Part shown: piece after piece, positions 27,294-39,447 of the stretch
Numbering within the stretch: position 1 is the stretch's first letter
How the letters are laid out: each line of letters starts with the position of its first letter
Assembly: GCF_024508665.1 (NCBI RefSeq)
Contig: NZ_JANINP010000003.1
Coordinates: forward strand, 310,001 to 374,000
DNA from: Sphingomonas sp.
Lineage (GTDB): Bacteria; Pseudomonadota; Alphaproteobacteria; Sphingomonadales; Sphingomonadaceae
Reading direction: 5' to 3'
DNA: 64,000 bases
Notes under the pieces: model-generated
Seen by the model: only the letters and a program-made list of their open reading frames with translations
Told to the model about the DNA's origin: nothing
Database searches by the model: none
Program-made: the position numbers and the translations under genes

Positions 27294-27859
27294 CAGCAGC
27301 CCTCCTTCACGATCGAGGGAAGCTGATCGCGGGTCATGTTGCCGATCCCTCCGTCATCGGGGAGATAGGCGCGCAAGGTGAGTTCGAAACGGTCGATCCG
27401 CCCAGTCGGCAGCCACAAACCGGCCTGTTCGGCCGGCGCGACGATCACTTCCCACTTGGCCGGGTTGGGCAACGCGGCGCTGGCGATCGAGTACCGCCCC
27501 GCCTGATTGGCAACGAGGTAGCCGGGATGATCGTAGAGCGTCAGGCTCCACCATTTTGCCGGGATCGAACGTCCCGATACACGATAGCGGCAGCGCCCAT
27601 CGAGTGGCTCTCCCGCGCTGTCGACCGCGGCGTTGTAATAGCGTGCTTCATGGGCGGGGAGCGCGAGCAGTCCGCGCAGCGACACCACGGCGCGGGTGAA
27701 TGCGCCGGCGCGGGCGGTGCCGAAATCGCCGCCGGTTGTCCATGGCCCGATCGCCCGATTGGCGCCCAGAACGCCTGTCCGGACATGCTGGACCGCCGCC
27801 CCCGCACCCAGGGCCCATCCGAGCACACCGCAGATCGCATATCGGATCCAGGGCTTCAT
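27293..27859 (-). CDS. DUF1214-domain protein
   Basis: A 188-residue protein with an N-terminal membrane helix (YAICGVLGWALGAGAAVQHV). The DUF1214 core is visible in EARYYNAAVDSAGEPLDGRC, WWSLTLYDHPGYLVANQAGR and RFELTLRAYLP. It precedes the DUF1254 gene, with the stop overlapping the next ATG by one base. The pair probably makes one complex across the inner membrane (inference). Confidence 0.8.
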   Translation of the reverse strand: MKPWIRYAICGVLGWALGAGAAVQHVRTGVLGANRAIGPWTTGGDFGTARAGAFTRAVVSLRGLLALPAHEARYYNAAVDSAGEPLDGRCRYRVSGRSIPAKWWSLTLYDHPGYLVANQAGRYSIASAALPNPAKWEVIVAPAEQAGLWLPTGRIDRFELTLRAYLPDDGGIGNMTRDQLPSIVKEGC

Positions 27860-27872
27860 ATTCCTCCCCCCG

Positions 27873-28688
27873 TCAGTTCGGGCAGCGGTGGTAGCGCTTG
27901 CCCTCCATTACCAGCGCATCGTCGCCGATGCGCTCGACCTTGAGGACCTGATCGAACGGCTTGTTGTCCTCGCTGTAATTGCCGGTGACCTTGACCGTCT
28001 TTCCGTCGAGCGACCAGCGACCCATGCCCCTCTTGCCATAAAAACCGCCGCCGGGACCGAAATTCACTGCGCGTCGCGCCGTGCAATCGCCATTCTCCGC
28101 GCCCCAGCGCCCGGAGAGCCACGTCCGATTGACACCACCCGGGGTGGGTTTTGGTGACGGTTTCGCGGTTGGCGTAGGTTTGGCCGTTGGACTCGGCTTC
28201 GGTGTCGGACTTGCTTTGGGCGTCGGGCTGGCGGTCGGCGTCGGCTTGGGCGACGGTGACGATGCGGGTATCGGCTCCGGCGTCGGGCTGGCGGTCGGGC
28301 TCGGCGTCGGGACAGGCGACGGTTCGATCATCGCCGGACTTTGCGTCGGAACCGGGATGGGCGTCGCGTATCGATTGGGATCGGCGACATCGTCGCGGAA
28401 CATCCAATTGTCGCCATAGCGGACGAAGCGGCCGGTGCGCGTCGCAGACTTGTCGCACTTTCCGGTGAATGGGCTGCACGTCGTCGCGCGATAATCGCAG
28501 ACATAGCCAGGGCGGTCGGGCGCAGTCTTGCACGCGATGCGCTCGGCCGACTGCACTTTCGCCCCCGATCGGGCGAGCGCGTCCGAAATGTCCTTTTCGG
28601 ACGGGCCATCATTGCTGGCAAACGGATTGCAGGCGGCCAGTGACGCCACCAACACGAAAACCAGCCAGCGCGTCTTGCCGAGATCCAT
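27873..28688 (-). CDS. Lipoprotein with Pro/Thr/Ser-rich linker
   Basis: A 271-residue lipoprotein: signal peptide ending in LVASLAAC (Cys20), a small N-terminal domain with three further cysteines ([18 protein letters not shown] and [10 protein letters not shown]), a low-complexity linker of about 60 residues built from [15 protein letters not shown] repeats, and a compact C-terminal domain ([26 protein letters not shown]). The linker is encoded by a GC-rich, near-repetitive stretch at about 28140-28330 that may vary in length between strains. I see no named family; the C-terminal domain looks like a small beta-barrel. Confidence 0.7.
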   Translation of the reverse strand: MDLGKTRWLVFVLVASLAACNPFASNDGPSEKDISDALARSGAKVQSAERIACKTAPDRPGYVCDYRATTCSPFTGKCDKSATRTGRFVRYGDNWMFRDDVADPNRYATPIPVPTQSPAMIEPSPVPTPSPTASPTPEPIPASSPSPKPTPTASPTPKASPTPKPSPTAKPTPTAKPSPKPTPGGVNRTWLSGRWGAENGDCTARRAVNFGPGGGFYGKRGMGRWSLDGKTVKVTGNYSEDNKPFDQVLKVERIGDDALVMEGKRYHRCPN

Positions 28689-28731
28689 CGCCGGTGAGTG
28701 CGGTCGCCGCCCCCGCGAAGTCAAGCCCGTC

Positions 28732-31401
<2,670 letters not shown>

Positions 31402-31473
31402 TCGTCAGTCCCTTTGATGCCTGGTTTCGCTGGGGAGGCGGAAAGGATCAGGCGGAATATGTATGTCGAGGTT

Positions 31474-33615
31474 TCATCCCTCGATCTTGGAGAAGTCGGC
31501 GACGCCGTGGACCGCGTCGCGCACCCGCGCGAGCAGCGCGAGGCGCGCGGCGCGTTTGGCGGGGTCGGCGTCGTTGACCGTGACCGCGTCGAAGAACGCA
31601 TCGATCGGCGCGCGGAGTGTCGCGAGCGCGGCCATTGCCGCCTCGAAATCCTCGTTGGCGACCGCGTCCGCCGCGGCAGGTCCGGCAGCGTCGAGCGCGG
31701 CGATGAGATCGGCCTCGGCGGGTTCGGGAGTGTAGGAAAGCGTCGCCCCGGCGGAGGCCGGGGCGACGTATTCTTCCTTCTTCAGGATATTCGCCGCGCG
31801 CTTGTAGCCGGCGAGGAGATTGGCGCCGTCTTCGGTACGAAGAAACGCCGCCAGTGCGCGGGCACGGGCTTCGACGCGATCCACTCGTCCGTCGATCTCG
31901 TTGCCGTTCCAATCTCGCGACGCCTGAATGAAATCATGCCGAATGCCGTCATCGCGCAGTTGCACGCCGAGACGGTCGAATAAGAAATCGGCGAGGATCA
32001 ATCCCAACCCGCTCGATGACTTCGCGCCGCTCCAATCCGATGAAGCGTTGGACAGTTCGATTCTCAAACCATTAGCTTGAACCAATTGCAGATAACCTAG
32101 CCCAGCCCGGCGCAGCGCGAACGGATCCTTTGATCCCGTCGGGAGCATCTCTTCGCCGAAGAATGAGAGTAGTGTATCCAGCTTATCCGCCAGCGACACC
32201 GCCACCGTCACCGGCGCGGTCGGCACGTCATCGCCCTGCCCGACCGGCTTGTAATGATCGCGGATCGCCTCGGCGACCGCCGGAGGTTCGCCCTGCGCGG
32301 CGGCGTAATAGCCGCCCATCAGGCCCTGGAGTTCGGGGAACTCGCCGACCATGCCGGTGACGAGATCGGCTTTGGCGAGACGCGCGGCACGTTCGGCTTG
32401 GTCGGCCAATTCCGTCGCCCCGGCGGAGGCCGGGGCCGTTACGTTTGAGCTACCACCTTCGACAGACAACCCGGCGGCCCCGGCCTTCGCCGGGGCGACG
32501 ATTCCCTCTTCAACCAGCCACCGCGCGAGCTTCGCCACCCGCTCGACCTTGTCGGCAACCGTGCCCAATTTCTCGTGGAACACGATCTTCTCGAGCTTCT
32601 TCGCCTGCTCTTCCAACGGCACCTTGAGGTCCGTCTCGTAGAAGAACCGCGCATCGCTCAGCCGCGCGGCGAGCACCTTGCGGTTACCCTCCACAATCTT
32701 CGCGCCGCCATCGACCGCCTCGATATTCGCCGTGCAGACGAACGCATTGGCCAGCTTGCCCGCCTTGTCCCGGCAGACGAAATATTTCTGGTTCACCCGC
32801 GCCGTCAGCTGGATCACCTCGGGCGGCACGTCGAGATAGGCCTCGTCGAAGCGGCCCAGTAGGGGCACCGGCCATTCGGTCAGCCCGGCATTCTCGGCGA
32901 CCAGCCCTTCGTCCTCGATCAACTCGAGCCCGGCGGCATCGGCGAGCGCGGTGGCGCGGTCGCGGATGATCGCGCGGCGCTGGTCCTGGTCGACGATGAC
33001 ATGGCAGGCGCGCAGCTTTTCCTCGTAATCCGCCGCCGAGCCGATCGTGATCGGACCCGGGTGGTGGAAACGATGACCAAGCGTCACCGCACCCGATTGC
33101 ACGCCCGCAATCTCGGCCGGAACGATCTGGTCACCGAACAGCGCGACGATGCCGTGGAGCGGACGCACCCAGCGCAGGCTTTCGGTCGACAGCGACGCCT
33201 CACCCCAGCGCATCGACTTGGGCCAGGGAAAGGCGCGGACGATCGCCGGAATTGCCTCGGCCAGCACCTCGGCAGTCGCGCGGCCGGGCTTGTCGATCAC
33301 CGCGAAGAGCACACCGTCGCGCTCGACCAATTGATCGGCGGTCAGCCCGGTCTTGCGGAGGAAGCCCTCGAGCGCCTGAGGCGGCGCGCCGGCGCGCGGG
33401 CCCTTGATCTCCTCGCTCACCGCTTCGGTCGCCTCGGGCAGATCGCGCGCGATCAGCGCCAGCCGGCGCGGCGTCGCGAACGTGACGATCGCATCGGCGC
33501 GGAGACCGGCTTTCTCCAGCTCGGCGGCGAACAGCCGGGCGAGATCGTCCCGCGCCTTGTCCTGCATCCGCGCGGGGATTTCCTCGGAGCGGAGTTCAAG
33601 GAGGAAATCGGTCAT
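31474..33615 (-). CDS. glyS: Glycyl-tRNA synthetase beta subunit, with repeat-derived insertions
   Basis: Beta subunit of the alpha2beta2 glycyl-tRNA synthetase; the 713-residue sequence starts TDFLLELRSEEIPARMQDKA and contains FATPRRLALIARDLPE, WPKSMRWGEASLSTESLRWV, EGNRKVLAARLSDARFFYE and VFHEKLGTVADKVERVAKLA. Two stretches are alien to the family: about residues 372-401 (VAPAKAGAAGLSVEGG onward) and 615-625 ([11 protein letters not shown]), and at DNA level they are exactly copies of the dispersed palindromic repeat. Both fall in flexible positions, so the enzyme should still work. The ribosome-binding site GGGGAGGA is the arm of a palindrome at 33621-33644. Confidence 0.95.
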   Translation of the reverse strand: MTDFLLELRSEEIPARMQDKARDDLARLFAAELEKAGLRADAIVTFATPRRLALIARDLPEATEAVSEEIKGPRAGAPPQALEGFLRKTGLTADQLVERDGVLFAVIDKPGRATAEVLAEAIPAIVRAFPWPKSMRWGEASLSTESLRWVRPLHGIVALFGDQIVPAEIAGVQSGAVTLGHRFHHPGPITIGSAADYEEKLRACHVIVDQDQRRAIIRDRATALADAAGLELIEDEGLVAENAGLTEWPVPLLGRFDEAYLDVPPEVIQLTARVNQKYFVCRDKAGKLANAFVCTANIEAVDGGAKIVEGNRKVLAARLSDARFFYETDLKVPLEEQAKKLEKIVFHEKLGTVADKVERVAKLARWLVEEGIVAPAKAGAAGLSVEGGSSNVTAPASAGATELADQAERAARLAKADLVTGMVGEFPELQGLMGGYYAAAQGEPPAVAEAIRDHYKPVGQGDDVPTAPVTVAVSLADKLDTLLSFFGEEMLPTGSKDPFALRRAGLGYLQLVQANGLRIELSNASSDWSGAKSSSGLGLILADFLFDRLGVQLRDDGIRHDFIQASRDWNGNEIDGRVDRVEARARALAAFLRTEDGANLLAGYKRAANILKKEEYVAPASAGATLSYTPEPAEADLIAALDAAGPAAADAVANEDFEAAMAALATLRAPIDAFFDAVTVNDADPAKRAARLALLARVRDAVHGVADFSKIEG
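31741..31768. repeat. Palindromic repeat inside glyS (copy 1)
   Basis: CGTCGCCCCGGC GGAG GCCGGGGCGACG is a perfect 12-bp-arm palindrome within the glyS reading frame. It encodes VAPASAGAT on the glyS strand, a peptide with no place in other GlyS proteins known to me. The same core sequence occurs between genes at 11254. Confidence 0.9.
32413..32500. repeat. Palindromic repeat pair inside glyS (copy 2)
   Basis: Two arms (32413-32438 and 32475-32500) face each other 36 bases apart, giving the complete paired form of the repeat inside coding sequence. The frame stays open across both arms and the spacer. Only a full paired element, not just one arm, explains the roughly 30 extra residues. Confidence 0.9.
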
Positions 33616-33620
33616 ATCAA

Positions 33621-33644
33621 ATCCTCCCCGCGAGCGGGGAGGAT
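33621..33644. repeat. CCTCCCC palindrome carrying the glyS ribosome-binding site
   Basis: ATCCTCCCCG CGAG CGGGGAGGAT is a perfect 10-bp-arm palindrome in the 44-bp gap between glyQ and glyS. Read on the minus strand, the arm nearest glyS gives GGGGAGGA ending six bases before the ATG, an ideal ribosome-binding site. If the stem forms, it would hide that site. Confidence 0.8.
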
Positions 33645-33659
33645 TTTCGGTCGCCGCCA

Positions 33660-34541
<882 letters not shown>

Positions 34542-34701
34542 GGATACCTTCGCAGCTGCGGTAGAACTTGGTCCGGGCCTTTGGCGCATGGCCACCACCC
34601 GGTCAATGGGAGCAAAGTTCGGCGCCGGTAAGCCCTTGGTCATCGCGGCATGACTACCTATTACAGAAGTGCGCGAGGGCACGGGGCTCTAAAGGATCGT
34701 T

Positions 34702-35634
34702 ATGCTGCGTAAGCTGTTGTTTTTACTTGGCTTGACTGCTGCCGGTATGGCGGCGGCGCAAAATGCGGCGCCCAGCGTTTCTGCTCCAAGTCCGGCTCCG
34801 GCCTCGACATCCGCTCCCGCGACGGCCGATGCGGACCCGGCCTTGTGGATGGTGAAAGACAAGGACACCACCATCTATCTGTTCGGCACGATCCATGTGC
34901 TCAAGCCCGGTCTGTCGTGGTTCGATGACGGCGTGAAGAAGGCGTTCGATTCCAGCGACGAACTGGTGCTCGAAATGGTCCAGCCTGATCAGGCCACGAT
35001 GCAGAATATCGTGCTGAGCAAGGCATACAGCCTCAGCGGCCCGACCCTGACCGAGCGCCTGCCCGAGACCGAGCGTGGAAATTATCTCAAAGCCATGAAT
35101 TCGCTTGGGATTCCGCCCGCCGCGTTTGACCGCGCCCAGCCGTGGTTCGCCGCGACCAATTTGTCCCTGCTGCCGCTTATGAAGCTTGGCTATGATCCCA
35201 AGAGCGGGCCGGAAACGGTGCTGACGGCGGCCGCGGCAACCGAGAAGAAAGCGATCGAGGGGCTGGAAACGCCCGAGCAGCAAATCGGCTACCTCGCAGG
35301 CCTGCCCGAGAAGGTGCAATTGGCCTTCCTCGAATCCACGCTGAAAGAGCTGCCCAAGACCGAAGAGACGATGAACGGCATGGTGGCGGCCTGGTCTCGC
35401 GGCGATCCCGATGCGCTGGCCAAGTTCATGAACGATGGGCTGGACGATTCGCCCGAGCTCGCCAAGACGCTGTTGTTCGACCGCAACGCCCGCTGGGCGC
35501 AGTGGATCAAGGCGCGGCTCGACAAGCCGGGCACCGTGTTCATCGCGGTGGGCGCCGGCCATCTGGCGGGCAAGCAGAGCGTGATCGATCAGCTCAAAAC
35601 ATTGAAAATCAACGCGAAACGGGTCGCTTACTGA
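34702..35634 (+). CDS. TraB/GumN family protein (first of a tandem pair)
   Basis: A 310-residue exported protein. After the signal peptide (LLFLLGLTAAGMAAAQ) and an Ala/Pro/Ser-rich linker, it carries the TraB/GumN fold: PALWMVKDKDTTIYLFGTIH, then a long helical region, and near the end VFIAVGAGHLAGKQSVIDQL. The GTIHVLK and GAGHL motifs are conserved in the family, which has been proposed to be metal-dependent peptidase-like (Tiki-type); activity here is inferred. It is followed immediately by a paralogue whose ATG shares a base with its stop. Confidence 0.85.
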   Translation: MLRKLLFLLGLTAAGMAAAQNAAPSVSAPSPAPASTSAPATADADPALWMVKDKDTTIYLFGTIHVLKPGLSWFDDGVKKAFDSSDELVLEMVQPDQATMQNIVLSKAYSLSGPTLTERLPETERGNYLKAMNSLGIPPAAFDRAQPWFAATNLSLLPLMKLGYDPKSGPETVLTAAAATEKKAIEGLETPEQQIGYLAGLPEKVQLAFLESTLKELPKTEETMNGMVAAWSRGDPDALAKFMNDGLDDSPELAKTLLFDRNARWAQWIKARLDKPGTVFIAVGAGHLAGKQSVIDQLKTLKINAKRVAY

Positions 35635-36476
35635 TGCCAGGTCGGCGCGGGCGCCTGGCCGCGCTCGGCGCCGTTCTGCTGGCGCTCGCTGGCTGTGGCA
35701 AGCCGTCGATCGAGGCACGGCCGGCAATGTGGCGAGTCAGCGATGGCGACACGACGATCTACTTGCTCGGCAGCATCCACCTCCTGCCCCCCAATATAAG
35801 GTGGCAAACGCCGCTGATCGGCCGCGCGATCGCCACGTCCGACACGCTCGTACTCGAAAGCTCCCCGGAGGAGACCGTCGACTTTCCGGCAATCGCGCAG
35901 AGCGTCAATCTCAAGCCGGTGCGAGATCGTGTTTCCCCGGGGAAACGCGAGATCCTGGACGCGATGATCGCGCGGTCAGGAATCGCTCGGGAGACATTGG
36001 ATGGCTATAAGGATTGGGCTTTGGCGACAACGCTCGCGACGGGCGACGCAATAGCGGCCGGCGCGACCGCCCGCGACGGTGTCGAGGCGAAACTTTGGAG
36101 CGCGTTTAGGTCGAGCGGGAAAACGCGGCTAGCTTTCTATCACGCAAAGGAGCAACTCGATCAGCTCGATGCCCTGCCCGACCCCGACCAAAGGAAAATG
36201 TTGGAAAACACTTTGTCAGGAAAAGAGAATTACTGGGAAACGTTGAAGACCTGGACGAACGGCGATATCGCCTCGCTTGAAAAGACGGCGCAGTGCACGC
36301 CGCTGGAGGGGAAACTCGTCGGCCAGCCCAACGATCGCTGGGCGCGGTGGATCATCGCGCGAATGAAGAAACCGGGCATTGTGCTGGTTGCGGTCGGATT
36401 GGGGCATATGGCGGGGCCGTACGCATTACCGAAACTGCTCGCCGCGCGCAGACTGAAGGTCGAGCGGATCGAGTAG
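35634..36476 (+). CDS. TraB/GumN family lipoprotein (second of a tandem pair)
   Basis: A 280-residue paralogue of the preceding gene, but with a lipobox (LALAGC, Cys near 21) instead of a plain signal peptide. It keeps AMWRVSDGDTTIYLLGSIHL and the C-terminal IVLVAVGLGHMAGPYALPKL; between them the sequence has diverged. LGSIHLL and GLGHM replace the partner's motifs with the key Gly, Ile-His and Gly-His kept. The TGATG overlap points to translational coupling, so soluble and lipid-anchored forms are made together. Confidence 0.85.
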   Translation: MPGRRGRLAALGAVLLALAGCGKPSIEARPAMWRVSDGDTTIYLLGSIHLLPPNIRWQTPLIGRAIATSDTLVLESSPEETVDFPAIAQSVNLKPVRDRVSPGKREILDAMIARSGIARETLDGYKDWALATTLATGDAIAAGATARDGVEAKLWSAFRSSGKTRLAFYHAKEQLDQLDALPDPDQRKMLENTLSGKENYWETLKTWTNGDIASLEKTAQCTPLEGKLVGQPNDRWARWIIARMKKPGIVLVAVGLGHMAGPYALPKLLAARRLKVERIE

Positions 36477-36528
36477 GCCGCGCTATCAGGCCGACGCAAA
36501 GCCTCTTACAGTCGGCCTTATTGCGGGC

Positions 36529-36681
36529 CTATTTGTCGTCCCGGGCTTTCACGCCGTTCTGCCAACCCTGCTGCCAAGCGACCATGAACGCGCCCTTTTT
36601 GTATGGCGACGCGGTTTCCGGCCTGCCGCGCTTGCCCGCGGCATAGCCTTCGCTCCATGCTTTATCCTGCGGGCCGGCCAT
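36529..36681 (-). CDS. Ribosome modulation factor (Rmf/CrpP)-like small protein
   Basis: A 50-residue protein starting at an ATG with GGAGGAATAG in front. The sequence [20 protein letters not shown] then [16 protein letters not shown] follows the Rmf/CrpP pattern: an AxxxGxxAG helix, a Pro-Tyr turn and a second helix rich in W and G. Rmf dimerises ribosomes in starved cells; CrpP-type relatives have other proposed roles. The usual Cys before the Pro-Tyr turn is absent. It is next to rplY (divergent), which fits a ribosome-related role, but function is inferred. Confidence 0.7.
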   Translation of the reverse strand: MAGPQDKAWSEGYAAGKRGRPETASPYKKGAFMVAWQQGWQNGVKARDDK

Positions 36682-36880
36682 CTATTCCTCCATGTTTCAG
36701 CCGCGACAGGGCGGCCCTGAGGCCGGCGATACGGGTTCGGGCGGGCAAACTCAAACGAACCTGCGCGAGAACCTGCCCTTGCCTTCCCCGCCCCTTCCGG
36801 CTACAGGCGCGCGCTTCCGTGCATGGTCATCCCTGGAGGCGTGCGCGGAAATCCAAGCAAACCGCATATCGGAGATTACC

Positions 36881-37561
36881 ATGAGCGACCAAATGACGCT
36901 CGCCGCCGAGACGCGTGACCGTGGAGGCAAGGGAGCCTCACGTGATCTGCGCCGCAATGGCCGCGTGCCCGCCGTCATCTACGGCAACAAGCAGGACCCC
37001 GTCTCGATCCACGTGGAAGAGAAGGAGCTGGTCCGCCAGCTGATGACCGGGCATTTCATGAATTCCGTCGTGATGATCGATGTCGGCGGCAAACCCGTCC
37101 GCACGCTGCCGAAGGATGTCGCCTTCGACGTCGTTACCGATCGTCCGCTCCATGTCGACTTCCTGCGCATCGGCGAGCACAGCACGGTGCACGTCAACGT
37201 GCCGGTCGTGTTCACCGACGAGGAAGATTCGCAGGGTATCAAGAAGGGTGGCGTGCTCAACGTCGTCCGTCACGAACTCGAACTGGTGGTCGACGCCGCC
37301 GACATCCCCGCCGAGATTCAGATCTCGCTGGCCGGGCTGGAGGTCGGTGATTCGGTGCACATCTCGAACGTCAAGCTGCCCAAGGGCGCGAAGTCGGCGA
37401 TCGACGATCGCGACTTCACCATCGCCACGATCGTCGCGCCGTCGGCGCTGAAGTCGGCCGAGGGCGACAACGAGACCGAAGCCGCCGAAGCGCCGGCCGA
37501 GGCCGTCGAAGGCGAAGCGGCTGCCGAAGAAGCTCCGGCCGCGGAAGGCGACGCCGAGTAA
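36881..37561 (+). CDS. rplY: 50S ribosomal protein L25/general stress protein Ctc
   Basis: Binds 5S rRNA in the large subunit. The 226-residue protein is the long form with the C-terminal TL5-like domain: N-terminal [20 protein letters not shown] and [20 protein letters not shown], then [20 protein letters not shown] and [14 protein letters not shown], ending in a Glu/Ala-rich tail. GGAG stands seven bases before the ATG. The 199-bp leader upstream shows no other gene. It is followed by an intrinsic terminator and pth. Confidence 0.94.
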   Translation: MSDQMTLAAETRDRGGKGASRDLRRNGRVPAVIYGNKQDPVSIHVEEKELVRQLMTGHFMNSVVMIDVGGKPVRTLPKDVAFDVVTDRPLHVDFLRIGEHSTVHVNVPVVFTDEEDSQGIKKGGVLNVVRHELELVVDAADIPAEIQISLAGLEVGDSVHISNVKLPKGAKSAIDDRDFTIATIVAPSALKSAEGDNETEAAEAPAEAVEGEAAAEEAPAAEGDAE

Positions 37562-37587
37562 GCAATCGCTTCTTGGTCGAAATAACG

Positions 37588-37622
37588 GGGGCGCCGCGAT
37601 CCGCTGGATCGGGCGCCCCTTT
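37588..37622 (+). terminator. Intrinsic terminator after rplY
   Basis: GGGGCGCC and GGCGCCCC enclose an inner stem (GATCC/GGATC) and are followed by TTT. The hairpin lies 27 bases past the rplY stop and about 20 bases before pth, so it should separate or attenuate pth expression. Confidence 0.75.
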
Positions 37623-37640
37623 CGCGTCTAGGGATATTTC

Positions 37641-38210
37641 ATGCAACTCTGGGTCGGCCTCGGAAATCCCGGCGCGCAATATGCGATGCACCGGCACAAT
37701 GTCGGCTTCATGGCGGTCGACGCCATCGCCGAGGTGCATGGCTTCGGGCCGGTCAAGAAGCAGTTCCAGGGCTGGACACAGGAAGGACGGATCGGGCCGG
37801 ACAAGATCCTGCTGCTCAAGCCGGCGACCTTCATGAACGACAGTGGACGTTCGGTCGGCGAGGCGATGCGCTTCTACAAGCTCGAGCCCGAAGACGTGAC
37901 CGTCTTCTACGACGAACTCGACCTCGATCCGTTCAAGGTGCGGGTGAAGCGCGGCGGCGGCGCCGCCGGGCATAACGGCATCCGATCGACCATCCAGCAT
38001 ATCGGCGACGCATTCCGCCGCGTGCGGATCGGCATCGGCCACCCCGGTCACAAGGATCGCGTGACCGGTCATGTGCTTGGAAATTATGCCAAAGGCGAGA
38101 TCGAACCGCTGACCGACCTGCTCGGCGCACTGGCTGCCGAGGCCGAGTGGCTAGCCAAAGGCGACGACGCGCGGTTCATGAGCGACCTCGCGTTACGGCT
38201 GCAAGGATAG
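37641..38210 (+). CDS. pth: Peptidyl-tRNA hydrolase
   Basis: Frees tRNA from peptidyl-tRNA dropped by ribosomes. The 189-residue protein starts MQLWVGLGNPGAQYAMHRHN, with the catalytic His in RHNVGFMAVD, and contains LLLKPATFMNDSGRSVGEAM, VFYDELDLDPFKVRVKRGGG and AAGHNGIRSTIQHIG, all diagnostic. Downstream of rplY, as in many bacteria. Confidence 0.96.
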   Translation: MQLWVGLGNPGAQYAMHRHNVGFMAVDAIAEVHGFGPVKKQFQGWTQEGRIGPDKILLLKPATFMNDSGRSVGEAMRFYKLEPEDVTVFYDELDLDPFKVRVKRGGGAAGHNGIRSTIQHIGDAFRRVRIGIGHPGHKDRVTGHVLGNYAKGEIEPLTDLLGALAAEAEWLAKGDDARFMSDLALRLQG

Positions 38211-38304
38211 AAAATGTCGGCCGCCGATCCGGGGGTCGAATTCATCCAATATCAGACAAGCCTATCCGCCTATCTCGCGGCCCGAGTTCCGGGGAGGGTG
38301 AGTC

Positions 38305-38424
38305 GTGAAGCCAGCATTTGTCGTGACCGCGCTGGCGAGCGGCCTGTTGATCGGGGGCGCCCTGGTCATGACGACGGGCAACGTTCTCCCCGCGACCGTC
38401 CCGGCCACCGCCGCCGCCCGATAG
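38305..38424 (+). CDS. Small membrane peptide (39 residues)
   Basis: GTG start preceded by GGGGAGGG with good spacing. The sequence KPAFVVTALASGLLIGGALV is one transmembrane helix, followed by a Thr/Pro/Ala-rich tail ending at a TAG. It resembles unnamed small membrane peptides of this group but is too short to test by eye. The adjoining longer frame from 38214 has no such support. Confidence 0.45.
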   Translation: MKPAFVVTALASGLLIGGALVMTTGNVLPATVPATAAAR

Positions 38425-38464
38425 GCGCTTGCATCGCCCGGCGGCGCGTGCTTCGCCGTGCGGC

Positions 38465-39043
38465 GTGACTATCCGCGACCTCTTCGCCACCCGCTTCTAT
38501 GACGCGCCGCTCGGCGACGACGCGCTGATCGCCGAACTCGGCGAGGCCTGCCGCGGTCTCGCCGACCAGGATCGCGCCGGACGCGGCTGGTCGAAGGAGC
38601 ATGGTTATCGCGGCTACACCTCCTACGCCTCGCTCAACGACCTGCCGCTCAGGGATCCGCGGTTCGCCGATCTGGTCAAGCTGCTCGACCGCCACATCGC
38701 CGCCTTTGCCAAGGAATGCGGATTCGAGCTGGGCAAGAAACTCAAGCTGGACAGTTTGTGGGTCAACGTCCTCAAGCCCGGCGGCACGCATTCTGGGCAT
38801 ATCCACCCGCATTCGATCGTGTCCGGCACGGTCTATGTCGCGGTGCCACCGGGATCGGGCGCGCTCAAGCTCGAGGATCCGCGCTTGCCGCTGATGATGG
38901 CGGCGCCCTCACGGCCGGGCACGTTCGTCTATGCCGAGCCGAGCGAGGGCAGCGTGTTCCTGTGGGAAAGCTGGCTGCGCCACGAAGTGATGCCCAACGC
39001 CGCCAGACAGGACCGGATCAGCATCAGCTTCAACTATCGCTGA
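38465..39043 (+). CDS. TIGR02466-type 2OG-Fe(II) oxygenase-like protein
   Basis: A 192-residue double-stranded beta-helix protein. The iron-binding region is LKPGGTHSGHIHPHSIVSGT, with a second His in WLRHEVMPNA and the closing DRISISFNYR. The order (H-x-H...G-x-V and later R-H-E-x-x-P-N) is that of the TIGR02466 group of putative oxygenases with unknown substrate. GTG at 38465 begins the usual TIRDLFATRFYDAPL N-terminus. Confidence 0.8.
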   Translation: MTIRDLFATRFYDAPLGDDALIAELGEACRGLADQDRAGRGWSKEHGYRGYTSYASLNDLPLRDPRFADLVKLLDRHIAAFAKECGFELGKKLKLDSLWVNVLKPGGTHSGHIHPHSIVSGTVYVAVPPGSGALKLEDPRLPLMMAAPSRPGTFVYAEPSEGSVFLWESWLRHEVMPNAARQDRISISFNYR

Positions 39044-39063
39044 TCGCGCGATAAGCTGGCTAC

Positions 39064-39447
39064 ATGACAATCGATCGACGCACGATGCTGAGCGTGACCG
39101 CCGCGGCCACGATGTTGCCGAGCGCCGCCCTCGGCGCGAAAGGAACTGAGATGTACGGCATGCTGGGACGAATGAAGGCAGTGCCGGGCAAGCGCGACGA
39201 GTTGCTCGCGCTGTTGCTCGAAAGTTCGGCCGGCATGCCGGGATGCCTGAGCTATATCGTCGCCAAGGATGCGACAGATTCCGACGCGATCTGGATCACC
39301 GAGGCGTGGGACAGCAAGGAGCATCACGACGCCTCGCTGAAGCTGCCCCAGGTCCAGGCCGCGATCGCCAAGGCCCGGCCCCTGATAGCGGGGTTCGATT
39401 CGAGAGCGGAGACCGAGCCGGTCGGCGGCATCGGCCTAAAGAGCTGA
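39064..39447 (+). CDS. Exported antibiotic biosynthesis monooxygenase-like (ABM) protein
   Basis: A 127-residue protein with a Tat-like signal (IDRRTMLSVTAAATMLPSAA) followed by an ABM-domain: YGMLGRMKAVPGKRDELLAL, GCLSYIVAKDATDSDAIWIT and EAWDSKEHHDASLKLPQVQA. ABM domains form dimeric ferredoxin-like barrels and include quinol monooxygenases and heme-degrading enzymes. An exported copy is less usual; the substrate cannot be told. Confidence 0.75.
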   Translation: MTIDRRTMLSVTAAATMLPSAALGAKGTEMYGMLGRMKAVPGKRDELLALLLESSAGMPGCLSYIVAKDATDSDAIWITEAWDSKEHHDASLKLPQVQAAIAKARPLIAGFDSRAETEPVGGIGLKS

